Assembly: GCA_963965975.1 (NCBI GenBank)
Contig: OZ014415.1
Span: forward strand, 439,001-503,000
Direction: 5' to 3'
DNA from: Xestospongia bergquistia
Lineage: Eukaryota; Porifera; Demospongiae; Haplosclerida; Petrosiidae
Length of the DNA: 64,000 nucleotides
Every line of letters begins with the position of its first letter. Positions within the stretch are counted from its first letter, which is position 1. The translations under genes were made by a program, and so were the position numbers. Shown here one piece after another: positions 50,320-63,500 of the stretch. The notes under the pieces are model-generated. The model ran no database searches. It was not told the DNA's origin and was given only the letters and a program-made list of their open reading frames with translations.

Positions 50320-50383
50320 TGTAATATCTATTACAATGGTATCGTGACGCATACGATGACGTCATGTGTGTTGGTCTATATAA
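50320..50383 (+). promoter_or_regulatory. Gene 4 promoter: palindrome, CRE and TATA box
   Basis: TGTAATATCTATTACA is at 50320-50335, TGACGTCA at 50357-50364 and a TATATAA box at 50377-50383, about 86 bases before the ATG at 50469. The order and spacing match those before gene 5; the spacing before gene 3 is slightly shorter. Confidence 0.65.
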
Positions 50384-50468
50384 CAGAATGCAGTTAGCTG
50401 ATTTCTTTACTTCGAGTTAGAAACGAAAACTAACATAATTTTAGTTTGAAGAGTAAACTTGCTTGAAA

Positions 50469-53400
50469 ATGGGAACGCTGAGGATAACTTTGTTATTGTC
50501 TGTTCTAATCTCCACTTCAAATCTAGTCACAGCTTCAGGTACTAGCTATATACACCTGCATATAATTATAATTATATATAAATAGTCGAATTGTCCTCTT
50601 TAACATTTCGATAATTTTTCCTAATACTATAGTAATCAATTTTTATCATATTTTGTACCTCATAAGTACAAAATATAGCAAATTCTCTTGACATGATTAG
50701 TAATAAAATGACTTCTATTTTCTCCATGTTTCCTTTTCGTAAGTTTCTCCTAAAGATCTGGTTACAGTTATTCCAGCACCAAATGTGACATTAGATAGAG
50801 GAGATGATATTACTCTCACTTGTAACACTACAGCTGGACCTAATAACACCTTTTATTGGTTGAAACTGGGACAGGATAAGGCATGCTGTCCAGGAGGACA
50901 ACCTGCTAACATCAATGGTAAAATATCTCCCTTCATTTATCATCTTTTAATGGCTATGTCTTTCAGAACTTATAAATGATACATCATTGATTGCAGGCAT
51001 AGGACAAGAACTTGTCCTTGAGAATGTCAATGCTTCACATGGAGGTTCTTATGACTGTGTGGTTATCAATGATGCTGGTTTTGAAGTGGTCAGTACTATA
51101 GTGTATATCAGACCTTATTTTATTGAGGAAAATGTCAAAAATGTATACACTGAAACTATGGTTCCAGTTACTCTTACATGTGGAGCAGAATCTTTCCCTG
51201 ACTCAACCTTCCAATGGGAGAAAATGAATTCATCAGGATATTTCCAAGAAATATCTGGAGAAACTAACAGTACTTTAGTGTTCTCATCTGTTGGTTATAA
51301 TGATTTTGGTAATTATCAATGTGTTGCTAGAACTTCTGTACTTGATATAACTCTTATTTCAAACACATCTACATTACATGGTTAGTAATACTGGATATAT
51401 CAAGACTTAAGTTATACTGCAAATATGTTCATTCTTTCATTAGTTTCTCCTGAGGATTCTGTTAGAGTTGAGCCATCCTTACAAATAGTTGATCATGGAA
51501 GTGAAATCAATTTTACTTGCACTTCTCAAGGAGGACCTGACAATATTTACTTGTGGTTTTTAAATGCATCTAATCATGTTTGTACTGACTGTTCTACTTC
51601 TTCACAAGATGTAAACCAATTCTTAATGGGTAAGAAATGTAATAGCTCACATCTTAAGATCAATCTTTGTCCCTACACAGGCCTTTCAAATAGTTCAGCT
51701 CTCAATATGACATTTGTGTCTAGAGGGCAAGTACTAACAATCAGTGATGTTAATGCTACACTTCATGGTGGAACTTACTTCTGTGTTGTTCTCAATGATG
51801 CTGGTTATGATGTTGCCACTGGAGTTCTCTTTGTAACAGCAGCATTTAATCAACAACCAACAGATATAAAAACAACTGTCAATATGAATGTTGAATTTAC
51901 ATGTGAAGCTCAGTCTTTTCCATATCCCTCTTATAATTGGGAGAGATTAATTGATGGTGGATTTGTTAGCGATGAGCGTGGGAATATGACAACATTATCA
52001 TTTATGCCAGTGAGTTACAGTGATGCTGGTGTGTATCGATGTGTGGCTACTTCTAGTAATGGAAGTGAAGTAATCAGTACACTGGGATCAGATAATGCTA
52101 CTTTATATGGTGAGTTGAATATATATAATATTAATTTAATGTTGATAAACTTCTGTTCTTTAGTATCACCTGAGGGATCTGTCCAGTTAATTAATGAAAC
52201 ACTAACTAAACAAGGAGGTACATTTAATTTTGAATGTAGAGCTGAAGGAGGTCCCAACAATCAACATGTATGGTATCATAGAGGAGTAACTGTTGTTGCT
52301 ACTAGTGAACTGACTATCAACAGTTCTAGTAATGACACTGATAGTGTATCAATTTTGAGTGTAAGTAATGTGGATGCTGCTACACACAGAGGTGACTACA
52401 CTTGTAATGTGACTAATATGGCAGGATCAGAGTCAAAAACATCTACCATTGTTGGTAAGTCAGTTTTACAGACTTGATTGAGTTTGACTTACTTAATTTT
52501 AATTTCTCACAGTTTCTCCTGAGGGAATAGTATCTACATCACCTATGAATGTAACCCACAGTAGAGGTGAAAATGTTACCTTTACTTGTACAACTGATGC
52601 AGGACCTAACAACAGATTTACATGGTTTAAACGAGGTCAAGATCAGGCTTGCTGTCCAGGAGGACTACCTGTTGATATTAATGGTAAACATCATTTTTGT
52701 ACATGTTTTTGTGACTACTGATTTATTTCTTATAGAACTTTTAAATGATACATCACTGATTGTTGGTAATGAACAAACACTTGTTCTTATCAATATTAAT
52801 GCTTCACACGGAGGTTCTTATGATTGTGTGGTCATCAATGATGCTGGATATGGTATCGATTCCTCAATACTATTTGTTGTGCCTGAATTTGTCATGCACC
52901 CTCAAAGTGTGGAGTTAGAACAAATGCAAACATTGAGATTGACATGTGAAGCTGAAGCTTTCCCATCTCCATCAATTCAATGGGAAAAGATGAACAGAGT
53001 AACAGGAATGTTTGAAGCAATATCTGGTGAAATCAGTACTGTCTTTATGATAAATACAGTTGCCTTTAGTGATTTTGGTATGTATCGGTGTGTAGCAAGT
53101 AATGTGATAAATGGTGTGGAATATAATGTCACTAGCTCAGCAGCTCTAGTGACCATTTCTCCCAGAGGTTCAGTAATAGTCCAACCACAAACTATGATAT
53201 TTGACTATGAAGATGAAGTTAATCTTAAATGTACTTGTGCAGGCGGACCTAACAATATGTTTAGTTGGTTATTAAATGGGTCCACTATCACATCTGGTAC
53301 CAATAACTACACAATCAGTTCTACAGAATTTTTTTCCATATTGACAATAAGTGGTATCACAGCACCAGATCATGGTGGTCTATATCAGTGTATTGCACAA

Positions 53401-56400
53401 AACAATGCTGGTAGTGAAAGTGTTACGACATACGTTTTTATCAGTCCAAGATTTATAATTCATCCTGTACAGACTATTGCCGTTAATGGTACAATACAAA
53501 ACTTGACATGTGAAGCAGAATCATTTCCAGTTCCACAATACATGTGGCGTAAACATGAACAAGATGGAAGGACTTTAGATGTAGGACCAGATGATTATCT
53601 TCTTTCATTTAATCCAATTGTGTTTGGTGATGCTGGTATATATCAGTGTATAGCAACTAGCAACTCAATTACAATATATTTAATATTATAAATATTCATT
53701 CTTTAGTATCACCTTTACCACAACCAATTGTGCCACCCTCTGGTATAACATTTAGAAGTGCTGTTGTACAATGGAGTCCACCTTCTGACCTAAATGGGAT
53801 CATTGTAAACTACACAGTGACAATAACTCCACTTCATATTGTAAAGTCATCTTTAAGTTCAAGACAAAAAAGACAGATAAATAATATTGGTGCTGAGGTG
53901 ATGCGATGTCTGACTTTCTTGCAACTGAATGGAACAGTAATAGTCAGTACAGATGGTACTGTGACTATGATAAATGTAACTGGCCTAGGTAAATTAACTT
54001 GTGTATAATGACATTATTTGATGTTTACTTTCTTTAGTGCCTTATACTGTTTATCAAGTTGTGTTACAAGCTTCTACTAGTGTTGGTACTAGTTTGCCTT
54101 CTTTTCCACAGATATTTTCTACCCTTGCTGACAGTAAGAGAATGAAAATGGTATATAAAATGATAATGTCTTCTCTTTTATATAGAACCTGGTCCAATTG
54201 AGGATTTAAGTGGAACTACTCAGACATCTTCTAGTATTGTCATATCATGGAGGTCACCTCCCTGTCCTAATTCATTGTTAAGTGGTTATAAGATCTATTA
54301 CAAAGAAGGATCTACTCCTCAAACTGGTCTCATTAGTAGTGAAACTTATTCAACTACAGTCTTAAGAAATACATCTAGTTTCTTGTCATATTCAATCAAA
54401 GAACTGACAGCAGGCAGTTCATATCTCATACATGTACAAGCCTTCTCTGAACAATCCAACAATACTGAATTGTTAGGAGATATTAACAGAGAGGTTCTTG
54501 TGAAAATTGATACTAAAGTATATATGACAGACAGTAATGGCAATTCTTTCAATATACTTGATTTCACTTCTACCAGCATATCTAGTATATCAATAATTCT
54601 GCCATCAGCTCAAGTATTTGTAAATACAACAGGAATTAGCCATGTCATGTAAGTGATACAAATATAATGCTCTTATAGATGTTGTGTCTTATAGATATTA
54701 TGGTATTATAGTTGTACCTGATCCAGACACTAATTTCAATATTAGTGTAACTAACTTTGATACACAATATCCAAATATACAACCTCATGTCAGTAGAGGT
54801 AACAATCGCTACTACATCACAGCTGCTTGGAATGACCCTGATTTGGTACCTCGCGATTTTACAGTAGGAGACCAAAGTAATACTGTAGCTGTTAGAAATG
54901 GAACTAGTGAGACCTATCACAATGCAAAGCTACAAAGGAAAACACCATATTGTATTTATATTGTAGTACATGGTCAATGGAACGGAAGTAATGTAAGTTA
55001 TATATATATTAAAATGGAGACAGAAGTTTAAATAAACGGAACATTTACTCATATTTTTAATATTTAGGATATTATTATTCGATACTCAGAACTAATGTGT
55101 ATTGACACAAGTAAGCAGATAATATATAGACAACAGATCATTATTTCTTTTTTATATTAGGATTAGGATACAATTTGATAGCTCTAGTTGTCTCACTTAT
55201 TTTATCATTCCTATTCATCTGTTGCATTGTGTTGATTATAATTATTATAATTATAATATGCTGTTGCTATAGACGACGCAACAAGTATTCACTGTAAGAT
55301 AATGTTATTAGATGAGTATGACATGAAAATAAAATTGTGTTGTTGTCTTTTTTAGAAATAGACATGATTTTGTTATTGCTGAGAGAGTAGATACTTTACA
55401 ACTAAAACAGAAACCTGAAGAGAAAGAAACTATTATCTTGAACAAGTTTGCAGATAAAGGTCATTTAAAAAGTTGTTGAATAATTACATGTTCTCAAAGG
55501 AAATATTAGAAACTAAGGTAATCAATTGTTTTATGTTACAGATACTGACAGAGATCCTGTACCTGTTATGGAGTTTCCTGAGTATGTTGAACATATGCAC
55601 ACTAATCAAGACTACCTCTTTAGTAAAGAATTTAGTGTATGTGATATAAAGCATAGAATTTAAATCAAATGACTGGCTTATCTCTATATATAGTATATTG
55701 AGCCCCGACATTCACCTGGTTGTAATGCTTCCACGGCTAACAATGACAAAAATCGTTACATGAATATTCCAGCATGTAAGTTTCTAAAGATAATTGAAAA
55801 TTATAATTTTATTTTGTTTTCTAGATGACCATTCTCGTGTTGTCCTCAAACATAGTCCCAGTGGTTCTGATTACATTAATGCTAACTATATTGAGGTAAT
55901 ATATATAATCATATATTGATATTGTTATATATAATCCTTGTTTATTTTATAGGGTTTTGAGAAGAGTGGTTCATTTATTGCTACACAAGGTCCTATGATT
56001 AACACTGTTAATGACTTTTGGTATATGATTTGGGAGAATAATGTATCAGTAATTGTTATGCTGACTAATTTGGAAGAAAAGGGACGAGTAAGTTTTATAA
56101 AATATAAATTGAATGTTTATAACATGTCTCTTCTATATAAGGCAAAATGTCACCAATATTGGCCTGAGTCAACGTTTGATGGAGAAAATGTCATTGAATA
56201 TGGTCCTTTGAAAGTAAAATTTATTGAAGAGTCTTCAAAAAGTCATCAAGTGATCCGTACATTTACATTAAGTGAGGGTGGTAAAGAGAAGACAGTGGTA
56301 CAGTATCATTTCCCTTCTTGGCCTGACTATGGAGTGCCATCATCAGCTGGACCATTTTTAATGTTTGTGGAAGAAGTTAAGAAGAGCTATAATCCATTTG

Positions 56401-57005
56401 AAGGACCAATGATAGTCCATTGCAGGTTAGTATAAGTTATCAGAGTGATACCGTACAGTTGTAATTACAATTAACTACAATGTTCTATACATTGATTTGT
56501 AATCAATGTAATGTTTATAATGTATCACAAACTCAGTACATTGCTCTTGTAATTGCATTAAGATGTTGTAATGTTAATGTCAATCAATTTTCAGTGCTGG
56601 TGTGGGTCGTACTGGAACATTTATTGCTATTCTTGTCCAATTGGCTCGTATACAATCAGAAAGAACTGTTGATATTTATAATTATGTCCGTTATATGCGT
56701 ACCCAACGTCCTATGATGGTAATGAATGAGGTATGTGTCTCTTATGTTATAATATTATAATAATATGTTCTACTAAAATGTAGGAGGAATATATCTTTAT
56801 TCATGATGTACTTGTTGAAGCTTTGAAGGAAGGAATGATTGAAGGGGTTAAAATTGAAACAGGAGAAGGCAAATCTCTAGAGAAGGGTAATGACACAAAA
56901 GCAGAGATGGTTACTATTGACAACAAACGTGATCTGATAAAAGAAAAGGAAATTGAGGCTTTTGAAAGCCGTGGTGAAGCCAATGATGAGGAAACCCTCA
57001 TATGA
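50469..57005 (+). CDS. Gene 4: RPTP with a lost splice donor after its Ig region
   Basis: Signal exon 50469-50538 encodes [19 protein letters not shown]. Ig exons: 50744-50917, 50967-51380, 51444-51629, 51681-52109, 52164-52454, 52513-52683 and 52736 onward, giving nine Ig. The last exon lost its 3' end and donor and runs into TAA at 53689-53691, predicting a secreted 896-residue Ig protein. Downstream exons are all open: 53707-53988, 54038-54133, 54186-54648, 54695-54992, 55068-55110, 55161-55293 (helix), 55356-55459, 55542-55636, 55694-55775, 55825-55895, 55953-56087, 56142-56425, 56595-56730 and 56784-57005. A phase-1 GT inside the last Ig (53636) would restore the frame and give 1,692 residues, but would cut off the closing Cys of that Ig. 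FN3-3 carries [10 protein letters not shown], a possible furin site. PTP motifs HFPSWPDYG and [10 protein letters not shown] are present. Confidence 0.72.
51630..51680 (+). other. 51-nt open intron (exitron candidate) in gene 4
   Basis: Same place and same 51-nt length as in gene 1 and gene 5. It is bounded by GTAAG and ACAG with no in-frame stop. Retention adds 17 residues starting KKCNSSHLK. Confidence 0.7.
53636..53706 (+). other. Gene 4 deletion junction: donor lost, hybrid acceptor
   Basis: In intact copies the exon runs on through SNNATLYG to a GTGAG donor. Here the coding sequence passes at about 53680 straight into ttaatattataaatattc, the 3' part of the intron that normally precedes a B exon. 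That exon's acceptor and its first codons (VSP) are then joined to the body of the FN3-3 exon (LPQPIVPP). Both terminal Ig exons and FN3-1 and FN3-2 are absent. Confidence 0.8.
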
Positions 57006-57306
57006 TAAAGATTAATGTATCTGATAACTTTTAAATATTATAAATTTAGGCCATTTTTGATTTTGTTTAATTAGTTAGTTTAATAATAAAATAGAAGCAG
57101 ATGTTGCCATATAACTTGATTTTTTAAAGATATTGTTATTTCAAGGATTTTTAATGTAAGTTACTTTAATTAAATGAGGATGATTCAACACTCTAAAAAT
57201 ACTTTAAGAAGCTACACTCTTACATTCTCACATAATGAATTCTTCACTTGGTCTATTAGCCACACCTACTTCAGTGTTGGTAGTCACTGTGCATTGTACC
57301 TCGTAG
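57006..57306. other. Spacer between gene 4 and the PTP fragment
   Basis: AT-rich; nothing recognisable in it. Similarity to PTP sequence begins abruptly at about 57307, after a sequence ending tcgtag that can serve as an acceptor. Confidence 0.5.
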
Positions 57307-58328
57307 ATGACCATTCTCGTGTTGTCCTCAAACATAGTCCCAGTGGTTCTGATTACATTAATGCTAACTATATTGAAGTAAATATATATAATCATATATT
57401 GATATTGTTATATATAATCCTTGTTTATTTTATAGGGTTTTGAGAAGAGTGGTTCATTTATTGCTACACAAGGTCCTATGATTAACACTGTTAATGACTT
57501 TTGGTATATGATTTGGGAGAATAATTGTTATGCTGACTAATTTGGAAGAAAAGGGACGAGTAAGTTTTATAAAATATAAATTGAATGTTTATAACATGTC
57601 TCTTCTATATAAGGCAAAATGTCACCAATATTGGCCTGAGTCAACGTTTGATGGAGAAAATGTCATTGAATATGGTCCTTTGAAAGTAAAATTTATTGAA
57701 GAGTCTTCAAAAAGTCATCAAGTGATCCGTACATTTACATTAAGTGAGGATGGTAAAGAGAAGACAGTGGTACAGTATCATTTCACTTCCTGGCCTGATT
57801 ATAGACCCCTATCATCAGCTGGACCATTGTTAATATTTGTGAAAGAAGTTAAGAAGGGCTATGATCCATTTGAAGGACCAATGGTAATTCATTGCAGGTT
57901 AGTATAAGTTACTGTACTGTTGCAATTAATAATGGCTGCTACAATGTTCTGTATATTGATTTGTAATACTATAATGTATCAATTGCTCTGGAATTTGCAT
58001 TAAGATGTTGTGATGTTAATATCAATCTATACAGTGCTGGTGTGGGTCGTACTGGAACATTTATTGCTATTCTTGTCCAATTGGCTCGTATACAATCAGA
58101 AAGAACTGTTGATATTTATAATTATGTCCGTTATATGCGTACCCAACGTCCTATGATGGTAATGAATGAGGTATGTGTCTCTTATGTTATAATATTATAA
58201 TAATATGTTCTACTAAAATGTAGGAGGAATATATCTTTATTCATGATGCACTTGTTGAAGCTTTGACAGAAGGAATGATTGAAAGGATTAAAATTGAAAC
58301 TGAGTACTGGAGAACACAAGTCTCTTGA
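57307..58328 (+). pseudogene. Gene 4b: broken PTP-domain fragment
   Basis: Exon-like pieces are 57307-57377, 57436-57559, 57614-57897, 58035-58170 and 58224-58328, copies of the last five gene 4 exons. The second piece lacks 11 bases (after gagaataat) and is out of frame. The WPD loop reads WPDYRPL instead of WPDYGVP. A two-base loss in the tail gives an early TGA at 58326-58328. No membrane segment or NRY loop is present. The [10 protein letters not shown] exon and its intron remain essentially identical to the other copies. Confidence 0.85.
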
Positions 58329-60374
58329 AGAGGACATTTCAAAAGAAGTAGAAAAGGGGAGTACTTTGTAGACAATGTAGTTTTATTTAATAACAAAATA
58401 TTTCATAATTTTTTACATTATGACCTATGATGACAAACTCTAGTCAATTAGACCACTCCCGACCACTCCCACCAATATGTTATGTATGGTATGATACCAC
58501 CCAACCATATCCATTATCCTTTCATGCTCTATAGGATCTACAATTATGTCTAGTAGAATTACTATACAGTTCAAAACACAATAATTAATTTTAATTAAAT
58601 CAAATTAGATACAACCATTTTATAGTATGTACTCTAAGTTTTACTATTGAATGTTATATATCATATATCAAATATCATATAGTTAACCTGATACATCATC
58701 TTCACTGACACAAGTATGATTGTACCTGTCACATATATTGTGATTATACTTGTGATTGTGTTTGTTATATATACATACGTTTGACTGACATCTTTCTCTA
58801 TAACCTACTTAGTTAATACCATCTGTCATACTATCATCAATTCTCTTATTAAAAAACTTAACAAATAGTAAAATGATATATTTATTTTAACCTCTGGAAT
58901 GAAAGTGACAATATATATAGTGCTTACACATCTAACAATGACGTGTTCATATACTACTAATTAATTAGCTTTAATTAATACATTCTGGTAACATTATCCA
59001 TCATCTTTGTCATGGTATTTTCATTTTCAATATTGAAGTAATTAACAGAAACCACACTATAAAGGTGTGTTAGCTTTGTGTCCAATATTGAATGTCAAGA
59101 ATGGAACGCTTGTTTAGTTCAATAAATTAACCTTGTAGTGTCTTTGATGAACCATATATATGGTGCATGCACAATATATATACAAGTTAAAGATAATGTT
59201 CACTCAATATGTGTTAGGACATCATTATCTTTAACCTACAGTAATAAACTTTGAAATACCTCTCATAATATGCATGGGATGTTGGTACACCTAAATAAGT
59301 ATACAGATAACACACTAAAGACTACATGGAACACTATTAGTCATTTATTTAACTCACATACAAACCCCACTTTGGTTTATTTTGAATTTTATCACTGCAT
59401 ACCAGAGGATAATGTGATCTTGTAGGTAAGTTTTTGTGAAAGGTACATTGGACATCATCCTATACTACTTCCTAGAAGATTACACACAATAATTGAACTA
59501 AGTAAGTTGATATTAGATATGAGACAACCATTAATATTATATATAAATGTAGATTAGAGTCTGAATCATATACTGTTAACTATATTAACCATACATTGAC
59601 AGATCTAGTTACATCACAGCTGTTTAAAAAGGAGTATATATTTTACTACTGTTATGTGTAGGGTTGTTTATGTATTTCAATTGTGATATATCCATATATA
59701 ATAGTAGTAATGTAGTTTGAGTGTCAAGCTCTACATACACTGAATTGTCAACTTATCTTAATATTAATGCATATGTCAAACTAACTGCTGTAAATGTCAA
59801 TGTTATTATATACTAAAATATAATGTACTAATAATATAACAATATGCTTGTCATTTGGAACTTAACTTCAAATGACATTCCTTGGTAGTAACAATCACAA
59901 ATTGTTTTGTTAAGGACATTATGGTTGGATAAACACAAACCTTAAGATACAACAAGGTATGTGCATACTTGACATACATGAGTACAGCTGCTATTAGTGT
60001 ACATCTGTTTAATATTATGCACCATATGTGCGTGATATACAATACCTTTGGAACGTCACATTCCTTACTGTACTTTTACATGAAGAATCTATGTTCAGTT
60101 GTAGGAGGATTATACACCCTGTCCCAACATATATATATATGCTTAGTTATCAAATTTTATTAATGATTGTTTTACAGTCTAATATGAAGCAAAACTCTCT
60201 CTGTCTCACATACATACATCATGTACATGTACAGTACTCACATGATCCAATCTCTCAATATATACATGATGATGATTTATTTTTATTATAAAGGCTCATT
60301 AAGAGTATGTGTAAAGTCTCAAATGTAATACCATAAAAGAAAATAAAAGACTTGTATGCTCATAGATATTAAAC
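58329..60374. other. Intergenic spacer before gene 5
   Basis: No gene is supported. It is a diverged copy of 48050-50319 lacking the PIF element, and it retains the same blocks before the promoter. Short ORFs at 59969-60291 show no recognisable protein. Confidence 0.6.
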
Positions 60375-60419
60375 TGTAATATCTATTACAATGGTATCGT
60401 GACGAATACGATGACGTCA
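60375..60419 (+). promoter_or_regulatory. Gene 5 promoter: palindrome and CRE
   Basis: TGTAATATCTATTACA is at 60375-60390 and TGACGTCA at 60412-60419, followed by tctacattaac where gene 4 has a TATA box. The ATG at 60525 lies 105 bases after the CRE, a spacing identical to gene 4. Confidence 0.6.
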
Positions 60420-60524
60420 TGTATGTTGGTCTACATTAACAGAATGCAGTTAGCGGATTTCTTTACTTCGAGTTAGAAACGAAAACTAACATACTTTTAG
60501 TTTGAAGAGTAAAATTGCTTGAAA

Positions 60525-63500
60525 ATGGGAATGCTGAGGATAGCTTTGCTATTGTTTGTTCTAATCTACACTTCAAATCTAGTCGCAGCTTCAGGTAACT
60601 AGCTATATTAATTAATACGTGTATTAATAATTGTATTATAATATAATTAATCTAAAAAACATTGCTTCTAGAAAATAATGCTCTTGTTTTAATATAACTC
60701 TAATGTGGTTGACAGTGATGGCTTACATCCTTTACAATGTTATTTAAGTCTGAAACACCTAAACTACTGATTTTCTTGAATTTTAATATAATTGTCTATT
60801 AATTGTCATATAATAATATGTATATTCTAATAGTAGTAATGATAATTGTAATGATGAAATGATCAAGTAATTGTAATGGAGTTGATTACATTAAGGTTGT
60901 AATGGACACATCACTGTATATACAGTACACAGAAGACCACCAGGAACAGCAAATATCATCAATGTGGTTGTACAACTAACCTTTGACACAGAGAAAGTTG
61001 AATTGTCTTCTTTAACATTCCACAATTTTTTTAATACTAAAGTAATCAATTTTTATCATATTTTGTACATCGTAAGTACAAAATATAGCAAATTCTCTTG
61101 ACATGATCAGTAAAAATAACTTACATTTTTTTCTATGTTTTCTTTTTTAAGTTTCTCCTAAAGATCTGGTTACAGTTATTCCAGCACCAAATGTGACATT
61201 AGATAGAGGAGATGATATTACTCTCACTTGTAACACTACAGCTGGATCTAATAACACCTTTTATTGGTTCAAACTAGGTCAAGATAAGGCATGCTGTCCA
61301 GGAGGACAACCTGCTAACATCAATGGTAAAATATCTTCCTTCATTTATCATCTTTTAATGGCTTTGTCTTTCAGAGCTTATAAATGATGCATCATTGATT
61401 GCAGGCATAGAACAAGAACTTGTCCTTGAGAATGTCAATGCTTCACATGGAGGTTCTTATTATTGTGTGGTTATCAATGATGCTGGTTTTGAAGTGGTCA
61501 GTACTATAGTGTATATCAGACCTTATTTTATTGAGGAAAATGTCAAAAATGTATATACTAAAACTATGGTTCCAGTTACTCTCACATGTGGAGCAGAATC
61601 TTTCCCTGATTCAACTTTCCAATGGGAAAAAATGAATTCATCAGGATATTTCCAAGAAATATCTGGAGAAACTAATAGTACTTTAGTGTTCTCATCTGTT
61701 GGTTATAATGACTTTGGTAATTATCGATGTGTTGTTAGAACTGCTGTACTTGATATAACTCTTATTTCAAACACATCTACATTACATGGTTAGTAATACT
61801 AGATATATCAATACTTAAGTTATACTGCACATACGTTAATACTTTCATTAGTTTTTCGATCTCCTTAGTATTCTGTTGAATTTATATAATGTTATTAAAC
61901 TTTTATTATTTAGTATCACCTGAGGGTTCTGTCCAGTTAATCAATCAAACACTGACTAAACAAGGAGGTACATTTAGTCTTGAATGTAGAGCTGAAGGAG
62001 GTCCTAACAATCAACATGTATGGTATCACAGAGGAGTACTTCTTGTAGACACTAGTGTACTGACTATCACTAGTTCTAGTAATGACACTCATAGTGTATC
62101 TATTTTGAGTGTAAATAATGTGGATGCTGGTACACACAAAGGTGACTACACTTGTAATGTGACCAATATGGCAGGATCAGAGTCAAAAACATCTACTGTT
62201 GTTGGTAAGTAAGCTATAATGACTATATGAAGGATATATTGAAGGAATTTTAATTACAATTAATATATTGTAATGTACATTGAACTTTGAAATGCACTAT
62301 TGATTGTACATAGTCTATATCATTATATACAACTAACCTTTGACCTTTGATACAGAGAAAGTGGAATTGTCCTCTTTAACATTTCCACAATTACTAAAGT
62401 AATCAATTTTTATCATATTTTGTACATCAAAATATAGCAAGTTCTTTTGGCATGATTAGTAATAAAATAACTTACATTTTCTCCATGTTTTCTTTTTTTA
62501 AGTATCTCCTAGAGATCTGGTTACAGTTATTCCAGCACCAAATGTGACATTAGATAGAGGAGATGATATTACTCTCAATTGTAACACTACAGCTGGACCT
62601 AATAACATCTTTTATTGGTTGAAACTGGGTCAAGATAAGGCATGCTGTCCAGGAGGACAACCTGCTAACATCAATGGTAAAATATCTTCCTTCATTTGTC
62701 ATCTTTTAATGGCTATGTCTTTCAGAGTTTATAAATGATACATCATTGATTGCAGGCATAGAACAAGAACTTGTCCTTGAGAATGTCAATGCTTCACATG
62801 GAGGTTCTTATTATTGTGTGGTTATCAATGATGCTGGTTTTGAAGTGGTCAGTACTATAGTGTATATCAGACCTTATTTTATTGAGGAAAATGTCAAAAA
62901 TGTATACACTAAAACTATGGTTCCAGTTACTCTTACATGTGGAGCAGAATCTTTCCCTGACCCAAACTTCCAATGGGAAAAAATGAATTCTTCAGGATAT
63001 TTCCAAGAAATATCTGGAGAAACTAATAGTACTTTAGTGTTCTCATCAGTTGGTTATAATGATTTTGGTAATTATCGATGTGTTGTTAGAACTGCTGTAC
63101 TTGATATAACTCTTATTTCAAACACATCTACATTACATGGTTAGTAATACTGGATATATCAAGACTTAAGTTATACTGCACATATGTGCATTCTTTCATT
63201 AGTTTCTCCTGAGGATTCTGTTAGAGTTGAGCCATCCTTACAAATAGCTGATCATGGAAGTGAAATCAATTTTACTTGCACTGCTCAAGGAGGACCTGAC
63301 AATATCTACTATTGGTTTTTGAATGCATCTAATCATATTTGTACTGACTGTTCTACCTCTTCACAAGATGTAAACCAATTCTTAATGGGTAAGAAAACTA
63401 ATAGCTCACACCTTAAGATCAATCTTTGTCCTTACACAGATCTTTCAAATAGTTCAGCTCTCGATATGACATTTGTGTCTAGAGGGCAAGTACTAACAAT

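Noticed and set aside
57174-57443. ORF opening upstream of the PTP fragment as a possible new first exon
   Set aside because: The upstream part shows no domain, and the frame crosses a clear acceptor at 57306 and reads through the donor at 57378.
59969-60291. Overlapping short ORFs before gene 5
   Set aside because: They lie in duplicated intergenic sequence, differ between copies and contain no motif.
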